Origin: Gnetum montanum
Taxonomy: Eukaryota > Streptophyta > Gnetopsida > Gnetales > Gnetaceae
Direction of reading: 5' to 3'
Assembly (NCBI GenBank): GCA_015680685.1
Contig: MNCI01004786.1
Span: 440,837 to 504,836 of the forward strand
Length of the DNA: 64,000 nucleotides
The notes under the pieces: model-generated
Database searches by the model: none
Told to the model about the DNA's origin: nothing
The model's input: only the letters and a program-made list of their open reading frames with translations
Position numbers and translations under genes: made by a program
Shown: positions 57,144 through 64,000 of the stretch, piece by piece
Numbering within the stretch: the first letter of the stretch is position 1
Layout of the letters: every line of letters starts with the position of its first letter

Positions 57144-58170
57144 ATGGAACCAACTAAGAGCCTAACATGTGCATATTTCGCAGGCATGGATGAACTAGAG
57201 CAAGTTCATCACCAACTCTCTGATGATGCAAATGATGATACCTATTGGAAAGAGTTGGAAATTCCTGAAAATTTCAAGCAAGAGCCCCTTGAGCTAAAAC
57301 CTTTGCTAGCTAGCATGGAATATGTGTTCTTGAAAAATGGAAAGTCAGTCATAATCAATGCAAATCTTACTCCAAAATAGAAAAAGATGTTAAACGTGGT
57401 TGAAAAATGGTTAGCAGCATTTGCCTGGTTATATCCTAAACTCACAAGGATTGATCCTAGGGTATGCAAGCATCACATCTACACTGATTTGATCATAAAG
57501 CCAAAGAGGCAACCACAAAGGCGATTGAACCCCAAACTGAGGTAGATCATCAAAGAAGAAATCAAACAACTCCTCAAGGTGGAATTCATTTATCCCATTA
57601 CAAATAGCAAGTGGGTTAGTCCACTCATGATTATGCCAAAGAAATGTGGCAAGTGGTGGGTCTACATCGATTTTCAGCTGCTAAATATGGCAACATTCAA
57701 GGACCATTTTCCATTGTCATTTGTTGATCAGGTGTTAGACACAATATTTAGGCATTGCTACTACAATTTTTTGGATGGTTATAGTGGCTATAACCAATTC
57801 CAGATTGCACTAGAGGACTAAGCCAAAATAACATTCACAATTCCTTGGGGGACTTTTACATATTGCAAGATGCCTTTTGGTCTATACAATGCCCCTACTA
57901 TCTTTCAATGCCTAGTTCTAAGCATTTTTCAACAAAAAATTGATAGTGGTATGCAAGTTTTCGTGGATGACTTCTCCACCTATGGAGCTACACTTGAGCA
58001 AGCCTTGGACCGCCTTGAGCAAGTGCTAAAACGATGTGTTGAGACAAACCTTAGGCTCAATTGGCAAAAGAGTCATCTAATGGTCCAGGAAGGCATTGTA
58101 TTGAAGCACATAAAATCACAAGCAGAAATTGAGGTTAACCCTGAAAAAATAAGGATCATCTAAGGAATGA
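57144..58170 (+). pseudogene. Element E reverse transcriptase relic
   Basis: 57144-57380 is the acidic pre-RT segment. RT fingers: 57579-57821 with FIYPITNSKWVSPLMIMPKK and FKDHFPLSFVDQVLDT. The palm 57870-58163 has MPFGLYNAPTIFQ and the catalytic box FVDDFSTYG, then LNWQKSHLMVQEGIVLKH. Separated by single stops only, it is the best-preserved RT of the window. Confidence 0.85.
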
Positions 58171-58374
58171 CTCGCCAACCATAAACTGTCAAAGATGTTC
58201 GATCATTCCTTGCAAATATTGGCTATTATTGGTGATTCATAGATAATTTCTTTAAAATTACAAAATCGTTGGTAGAATTGACAAAGAAAGATGTTCCATT
58301 TTTCTAGATAGTGGAATGTGAACAAGCATTCTAATAGATGAAAGAGAAACTTGTAGCAACCCCAATCCTACAAG

Positions 58375-58790
58375 CACCTGATTGGTCCATACCATTTCAT
58401 GTTATGATAGATGCATCAAATTATGCCTTGGGAGCTATGCTTATGCAGTTGGATGACAAAAAATGTCCATATTACATCCATTGTGCTAGTGAAAGCATTG
58501 TGGGTGCATAATTGAACTACACCACCATAGAAAAAGAATTGATGGCAGTGGTGTTCGCTCTAGAAAAGTTAAGGCATTATGTGCTTGGATACAAGGTGTT
58601 TATGCACATGGATCATAGTGCCATCCACTTCCTAATGAACAAGCCAACGATGAGCCCCCATATCATACAGTGGTTAGTGATCTTACAGGAATTTGATCTC
58701 ATGATGGTAGATTAAAAGGACACTAATAATGTGGTAGATTAAAAGGGCACTAAGAATGTGGTCGCTAATCACTTGTCTCAGTTATGATGG
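58375..58790 (+). pseudogene. Element E RNase H relic
   Basis: Follows RT directly: MIDASNYALGAML (first Asp), EKELMAVVFALEKLRHYVLGYK (Glu; frame 58512-58715) and HMDHSAIHFLM (Asp). One stop between the first and second parts. Confidence 0.8.
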
Positions 58791-58979
58791 AACAACAAAG
58801 AGGAAAAAAGCCCATTGTCTAATATGTTTCCTAATGAACTCCTCTTTGTTAGGGCTATAACTGAACAATTTCTCAATGAGCCTAAATGGTATGATGGCAT
58901 TCTCATTTATCTTCTCACTCAAGAGATGTCACAAGGATCATACCACCGAAAGAAACAACAGTTTCTTCACCAAGTAAAA

Positions 58980-59537
58980 TAGTTCATGGAGATTAACAAA
59001 CACCTCTACAAGGTGTGCACCAATGGCCTAGTTCATTGGTATGTCCCTAATGCTGATCAACTACACATTCTCCAAGAAGCTCATGAAGGTCCTTCTGGAG
59101 GCCACTATGCTGGGAGACACATGGCCATTAAGATCCTAATGGTAGGGTACTATTGGCCAAAAATATTTAGGAATGCTCACCAATATGTTTACTCTTATGA
59201 ACGATGCTAATGAGATGGTGGAATGACTACTCGAATGGAGGGACCTCAGTAATGGATTCAACCACTGGAACCCCTCGACATATGGGGCATTGACTTCATG
59301 GGTCCCATCATGCCCATGTCAAATAGAAAGGCATACATCATAGTTGTTGTTGACTATTGTACAACAGGGGCAAAAGCAGCAGCCACCATCAACTATACAT
59401 CTTCTACTGCTACTCGGTTTGTAAAACAAAATGTTGTAAATAGGTTTGGTATGCCACATGCATTAATTTCTGATAATGAAACTCACTTTACAAGCACTAC
59501 CTTTCGCAAGCTCATGTAATGCCTAGGGGTTGAACAT
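58980..59537 (+). pseudogene. Element E integrase, cut by element F
   Basis: HHCC domain in frame 58986-59210: GGHYAGRH gives the two His; the first Cys of the usual C-x-x-C is Tyr (YSYERC). Core in 59298-59519: first Asp in WGIDFMGPI (just before the frame's ATG), second Asp in LISDNETHF. The text breaks at GVEH, where the LTR of element F begins, before the catalytic Glu. Confidence 0.85.
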
Positions 59538-60791
59538 TGTACCACCTGAAATCGTCGGTCTCCGACTGGAAGGAAACAGAGGTCGTGGGATCACAGGACG
59601 CGCACAGAAGATCCTACCTTCGCCTAAGGGCGAGCTGGAATGAATGAAGGTAGAGTACCTTGGGTGGTCCGCACGTAGATCAGACAAGGATTTTCCCAAA
59701 CGTACACCGAGGTGCTATACGCTGGGTTATACGTAAACGGCGTAACGGGCGTAAATTAGAGCGTAAACAACGTAAACGATGCGAACAAAGCATAGATGTA
59801 AATAAACGTAACAGAATACATGCAAGAATTAATACAGACTGTAAACAATTGTAGGAAGAAAATGTAACAATGGCATTACAGAATGAAAGTACAATGCACT
59901 GGTCTAATGCAGTTGTGACTGGAACACAAGGTGGACGAAAAGCCCCAGTGGATGCAGGGATAATTGTGGCTGGTTCATTGTAAGCACAGTGTAGATGTTG
60001 TATGCTCAGCGTACAGGGTTGTCCAGCGTAAGAGGTTTTGTGCTCTGGTTCGCAGCATCTCTATTCTCTGGTGTGTTCTGGGAATTCTGCCAACCACCTG
60101 GATTTCGTGAAAAATTGGGCTTTTATACAAGGTTTTGACGGCGGACTCGGATTGGGAGATACGTGGCGCGTTGACCGGGTGCAAGGGCGTAAAATTTACA
60201 AGCGTACAATATGTTACATTTGCTGGGCGTATACGCTAGGTGTATACGCTGTCTGCAGCGAGCGTAGACTATGGGCGTATACACTGGAGGTGCTAGGCGT
60301 ATACGCTGATGTGCTGGGCGTATGCGGACTTAGGTGTAGATGTCGTGGACGCTAGCGTATATGCTGGGCGTATACGTTGATGGATGCTAGGTGTATACGC
60401 TGATGTTTGCTGCCTTGTACCAAATCTTGTTCTGCAGTGCTGTTTCCATGCTATCTCTGAGGATCTTATTGCTGGGTGTATGCATCTGTTGTACTTGCTG
60501 GGCGTACATCTGAGGCATGTACACTAGGCATGTACACTGTGAACTTGAGCGTACACGCTGGGCGTATACGCTGGGCGTATACGCTGGGCGTATACACTGT
60601 GATTTTGAGCGTATACGCTGGGAATGTACACTTGGGCGTATATGCTGGACGTATACACTGAGACTACATACTTAGTGAAAATTAAGCATCGGATCTCCAA
60701 AATTGCCAAGTGTGACACCAGATGCAGCTGTGGTCGTCTATCCTGCTTAGTGCTGGGCAAGTACTAAGCTCAAAATTTTTGTGGTGTTTCA
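59538..60791 (-). repeat. Element F, 3' LTR (1254 bp)
   Basis: Plus-strand start TGTACCACCTGAAA (compare TGTTGCACCTAGAAA in C), end GGTGTTTCA. TATA box on minus at 60121-60127. The 660-bp U3 beyond it holds 11 GTATAC palindromes in 60229-60656. Near 59717-59790 a further cluster of GCGTAAAC/CGTAAACG words. Confidence 0.85.
60229..60656. repeat. Cluster of 11 GTATAC palindromes, in part a 13-bp tandem repeat
   Basis: GTATAC at 60229, 60242, 60277, 60299, 60370, 60393, 60564, 60577, 60590, 60611 and 60651. Mostly within GCGTATACGCTGG; 60562-60600 is the 13-mer three times in a row (the third ends in ACTG). Confidence 0.92.
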
Positions 60792-60804
60792 TTGGCCCCT
60801 CTTT
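60792..60804 (-). other. Polypurine tract of element F
   Basis: AAAGAGGGGCCAA on the minus strand beside the LTR. Confidence 0.8.
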
Positions 60805-62310
60805 GTTGACGTTTGGAGGAATCGACCCGAGAAGCCTAGACAAAGAAGTGCAAAACACCACAAGCAACTTAATAGAGACTTTATCGATTGCTACTTGACT
60901 AGACTTCATCGCACCATGTTCAGTAGTACATGGGATTGGGATAATGGAATTTTGTAGCTGGTAGGAGAATGGGGATTATGGAGACTAGTAAATGCCCAAG
61001 GGATTGTACTTGGTGAAAAGGGGATGCTCTGGTGTGTGTCATGCTGACCCTTGTCAATAGCCATTATTTAGCAGACTTAGAATCTAGACATGTAATGTGC
61101 GTCCTTTGGCGGAACAAGACTCTTCGGTAGTGTTCAAGAGAACCTGTTGGCAAGACCAAAGCCATGGGAGGATGTGTTACATTCTTTGGAGGAACATGGC
61201 CCTTGTTTAGTTTTTAGGGGAAGCCTATTGGCGGAGAGCCAAAGCTATGCAATTGGATGTTTTTTGGTTGTTTTTGACATGACTACTTAGTTCCAAGACA
61301 ACTACCTTCTTTCCTGGGGCTTGTATGGGAAGTGCCAAGGGTCTTGCATTTTTTTTGAAGAAAAGTTGCTTTGATTCTGTACTCATGTGCAAGTGTTATG
61401 TCGTGTGTTGCAACTGCCTCAAAGTGTTATAGAATGCAACAACGTGCTCAAAGTTTTGGATGTACTAGGTGTATCAAAGGTGTGACTGAGTAAACTGTGT
61501 CAGTGCATAGATAGAGAGTGTGTTGGGAGATGGGGATGTACTAGCGAATGGTTTGATTTAGTCTTGCCACGTGTGCTGTGAACATTGTCCCATCTTGCTA
61601 CTTATGATGAAATGCATTCTTGTGCGAAAACCTCTGGGTGTCATCCTGCAAACATAACTCCGAGGAAACAAGAAAACCATGAGTGAATAAGCGAGCTTAG
61701 ACTTACACAGTTACAAAGACATTGGAAGTGATTTCAGGTACTGTATATGAGTGGCAGTGACATTGGTGGGATTGTTTGATGGCGAGCGATGCAGTGATTC
61801 TGATGAAGTTTGAATGTGGCAGCGGATTGAGGAACCAGAGATGAATTTGCCAGTTTATAGTCTTGGCGGACTATCATAGGTTAGTTTTATGTCATAACCC
61901 GTTGGACATTGCCCGTTTAGCATCGTGGAAGACATTACGTTGCCAGTTTTTTAGTCTTAGCGGACCATGAAGAGGTAAACCAGTTTATAGTCTTAGCGGA
62001 CTCTGGTGAATGCAACGGTGGCGGTTTACTGTCGTGCCGGACGGGTGCTAGTTTATCGTCATTGCAGACACAGTGTGGTACCAGTTTATCGTCATGATTC
62101 TAGGACGAGCTGTGGTACCAGTTTTAAGTCATGATCCAGAACTGTTCTATGGTATCAATTTAAAGTCGTAATCCTAGGACTCGCACGTACCTGAGCTTGT
62201 ACTCAAATGTAAAACGGTTTTAGGAACAAGTGATTGGTTGGATTGGCAAGCTCATTCCTTTCCATGTCAGTGAGCTTAAATGCTCTATTATCAAATGCTT
62301 TAATGACCAA
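60805..62310 (-). other. Element F 3' untranslated region
   Basis: 1.5 kb without coding text. A two-copy diverged repeat of about 100 bp (61081-61260; TTTGGCGGAACA and TTTGGAGGAACA) and the repeat array 61849-62175 lie here. Confidence 0.65.
61849..62175. repeat. Array of about nine diverged repeats downstream of integrase in element F
   Basis: CCAGTTTATAGTCTTAGCGGAC-type units begin near 61849, 61883, 61942, 61979, 62019, 62047, 62079, 62117 and 62155, spaced 28-59 bp. Confidence 0.8.
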
Positions 62311-62322
62311 GTAAGGCCCTTC

Positions 62323-63297
62323 CTAGTTGGCTGAGAATTTTTCTGAGTGTTCTCGAACTGCCTTAAGTACAAGGTCACCTTCTTTGATGGGGTGCTTATG
62401 GATGTTGTGGTGATGTCGTTGCCATTGTTGTTTTTGATACCATTCGATCTGGTCGAGTGCGCGTATGCGTTCTTCCTCCACTGAGTCCAGGTCAATGATA
62501 TGCAGATCATTGTTCTGCCTGTCGTCGAGGAGTCCGGAAAGTGTGATCCTCAAAGATGGTACCTGTAATTCCAAAGGTAAAACAGCTTCTGAACCGTAAA
62601 CAAGACTATATGGTGTTTTACCTGTTGAAGTTCGATGTGTAGTATGGTATGCCCACAATGCGTATATCAATTGCTCGTGCCATCTTCGCTTGCTTTGGGT
62701 GAGCATCTTTTTGAGTATTGTAATAATAGTTTTGTTCGTCGCCTTTGCTTGCCCATTGCTCTGCGGATAGTAGGGGGATGAAAACGAGTGTTTGATCCCT
62801 AAACTTTCACAAAAGGTTTTGGTCTCGGCACTGCTAAATTGTGGCCCGTTGTCAGTGATGATTGTCATGGGAATGCCAAAGCGGGTTACAATGTTTTCAA
62901 GAATGAAATTGCATACATGTTTAGATGTAGTTTTTCGAAGGGGAGCAGCTTCTACCCACTTCGTGAAATATTCGGTTGCGGTTATGATGAAACTATGCCC
63001 GGTAGAAGATGAGGGTGTTATTGGGCCGATAAGGTCCAATCCCCACTTTTGAAAGGGCCACGTGATTTGCGCTGTATGCAACTCATTTGGTGGGACATGT
63101 ATTAGATTGCTATGTTTTTGACAAGTACTACATGTTTTGACCTTGGAGAGACAGTTGTATTCCATGTGTGGCCAATAGTAGCCTAAGTGTCTTATCTTTG
63201 TTGCCATGGCTTTTGGCGCTATGTGTCCTCTGCATAGTCCGTCGTGTACTTGTTCGACAATGGTTTGGGCATCGGTACTATTGACGCATGTTAACAA
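62323..63297 (-). CDS. Element F integrase (open frame, catalytic Glu replaced by Lys)
   Basis: An uninterrupted minus-strand frame of 324 codons. Zinc-binding domain H18, H25, C56, C59. Catalytic core: Asp88 (GLDLIGPI) and Asp149 (ITDNGPQF). At the D35E position residue 185 is Lys (NGQAKATNK) where the family, including element C, has Glu; a single G-to-A change explains it. The C-terminal part contains LDSVEEERIRALDQ and then GDLVLKAVREH, as in Tat integrases. It is the C-terminal end of the polyprotein, so the ATG is not a real start. Strand transfer would be abolished. Confidence 0.88.
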   Translation of the reverse strand: MLTCVNSTDAQTIVEQVHDGLCRGHIAPKAMATKIRHLGYYWPHMEYNCLSKVKTCSTCQKHSNLIHVPPNELHTAQITWPFQKWGLDLIGPITPSSSTGHSFIITATEYFTKWVEAAPLRKTTSKHVCNFILENIVTRFGIPMTIITDNGPQFSSAETKTFCESLGIKHSFSSPYYPQSNGQAKATNKTIITILKKMLTQSKRRWHEQLIYALWAYHTTHRTSTGKTPYSLVYGSEAVLPLELQVPSLRITLSGLLDDRQNNDLHIIDLDSVEEERIRALDQIEWYQKQQWQRHHHNIHKHPIKEGDLVLKAVREHSEKFSAN

Positions 63298-63504
63298 TAT
63301 GCCTTTGTAGGATCTACGACATAATATGTCCCCTACCAGGGTATACTGCTTAGAACGTTTTTGTACTGCATCCTTTTGTGCATTTGTTAGATGTCATGGT
63401 GTTTCGCCACGTAGAAGGTATTCTTTTATGTCATCATACCATTCTATTGTGCATGTGGTACTAACAGCTACGACTGGCAGCGTGTCAAGAGTATCGGTTA
63501 TTGG

Positions 63505-63954
63505 TTAGGCACAACTGGTTATGGAGCTTAGCAACGTGTGGAACATGTCTGGTGATATGTTTAATGCTAATGTGGCTAACGCGTCCGTGATGGTGTTATC
63601 ATTTCTAGAAACGTGTTGCACATCGGTGTTTTCAAATCTCCTCGTTAGGTGTTTTTCCAGGTCGCAGTATGGTTGTAAATGTTGGGCATTACATGCATAG
63701 ACGTCTATGACCTGGTTTATGACCAGTTGCGAGTCTCCTCTGACTACAAGCCGTGTGATGTCCAAAGCCAATGCCGCCACGAGACCCCTAAGGAGACCTT
63801 CGTACTCTGCTATATTGTTTGTACAATGAAAGTTGAAACGATAAGCAAAGGGTCGAATTTCCCCAGAGGGATAGGTGATGACAGCGGCTACACTTCCCCC
63901 TCGAGAGGTGGATGCTCCATCAAAGTTTAGAATGGCATCGTAGTTGTTGGGCAC
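63505..63954 (-). CDS. Element F archaeal-type RNase H domain
   Basis: A 149-codon open minus-strand frame, part of the Pol polyprotein upstream of integrase. It keeps the acidic residues of the RNase H fold: Asp12 (NFDGAS), Glu50/Glu52 (NNIAEYEGLLRG), Asp74 (VRGDSQLVINQV) and Asp124 (TDALATLA). This archaeal-like RNase H, located between the classical RNase H and integrase, is known from Tat-lineage elements. About 200 bp (63298-63504) with stops link it to integrase. The ATG is probably not a start. Confidence 0.85.
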   Translation of the reverse strand: MPNNYDAILNFDGASTSRGGSVAAVITYPSGEIRPFAYRFNFHCTNNIAEYEGLLRGLVAALALDITRLVVRGDSQLVINQVIDVYACNAQHLQPYCDLEKHLTRRFENTDVQHVSRNDNTITDALATLALNISPDMFHTLLSSITSCA

Positions 63955-64000
63955 TATGTCTATTGTGCTTATATTCTCATCCGGGAATTCTGGCTCTATT

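Larger units (their letters stand above)
53079..59537 (+). mobile_element. Element E, Athila-like Ty3/gypsy retrotransposon (5' part)
   Basis: 5' LTR, Asp-type primer site, gag, protease, RT, RNase H and integrase in order on the plus strand; the integrase is interrupted by element F at 59538. It is the plus-strand counterpart of element B and clearer in RT. The 3' end lies beyond the window. All domains contain stops. Confidence 0.85.
59538..64000 (-). mobile_element. Element F, Tat-lineage Ty3/gypsy retrotransposon (3' part)
   Basis: Minus-strand element extending beyond the window: 3' LTR, polypurine tract, 3' UTR with tandem repeats, integrase, archaeal-type RNase H. LTR ends, polypurine tract and protein sequences match element C. 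It is inserted in the integrase of E. CpG sites and long open frames are kept, so it is younger than C. Confidence 0.87.

Noticed and set aside
59660-59854. Arg-rich plus-strand frame (64 codons)
   Set aside because: Produced by the CGTAAAC repeats within the LTR of element F; no domain.
1-64000. tRNA, rRNA, microRNA hairpins or organellar inserts
   Set aside because: I saw no convincing cloverleaf, rRNA stretch or organelle gene by reading; a covariance-model scan (tRNAscan-SE, Infernal) would be needed to exclude them.

Overview
This is nuclear plant DNA: one intron-rich plant protein-kinase gene (SnRK2 family) in a sea of old, nested retrotransposons. The gene sparsity, the size and nesting of the Ty3/gypsy elements, and strongly decayed CpG-rich motifs point to a very large genome, most likely a gymnosperm (conifer-type). 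This is an inference from composition; no species marker is present.

Layout. (A) 1-5562: a minus-strand LTR element with both LTRs (the low-coordinate one cut by the window edge), a tRNA-Asp-type primer-binding site, a polypurine tract and a gag relic, but no pol. (B) 6000-35654: a minus-strand Athila-like Ty3/gypsy element of about 13 kb (gag, protease, RT, RNase H, integrase, and a decayed extra ORF downstream of integrase). It is split by (C) 10692-27393, a 16.7-kb minus-strand Tat/Ogre-like element with 1.3-kb LTRs. Inside C, protease and RT are separated by about 5.7 kb of non-coding DNA that holds 13 copies of a ~192-bp tandem repeat. 36150-37050: an RTE-type LINE relic interrupted by a 680-bp solo LTR. 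38210-39906: the 3' part of an L1-type LINE with a 1.6-kb open frame.

The gene: 40909-43286 (minus) is a nine-exon SnRK2 kinase gene. All exon lengths and phases are consistent, but there is one in-frame stop in exon 3 and a GC (not GT) donor after exon 5. (D) 43759-49787 is a 6.0-kb LTR element with a perfect 5-bp target-site duplication and an initiator-Met-tRNA primer site but no recognisable coding domain (LARD-like). It sits 472 bp upstream of the kinase start codon and pushes the older upstream region, including an ACACGTGT G-box/ABRE, about 6 kb away.

51960-53078: a decayed L1-type LINE, cut by (E) 53079-59537, a plus-strand Athila-like element (5' LTR, Asp-type primer site, gag, protease, RT, RNase H, integrase). 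E is cut inside integrase by (F) 59538 to beyond the window end, a minus-strand Tat-lineage element related to C (LTR, polypurine tract, tandem repeats downstream of integrase, integrase, archaeal-type RNase H).

The most interesting structure is in the LTRs. Between LTR start and TATA box, several families carry clusters of short CpG-containing palindromes of family-specific sequence: GTATAC cores in F, GATATC cores in the solo LTR, and CGTATACG plus GTCGAC in A. In C the same positions carry CTATGCTGG-type motifs that look like deaminated versions of F's, and the 192-bp array inside C is built around a related dyad. The window also has assembly scars: a 267-base N run and single Ns, two of them flanked by exact duplications.
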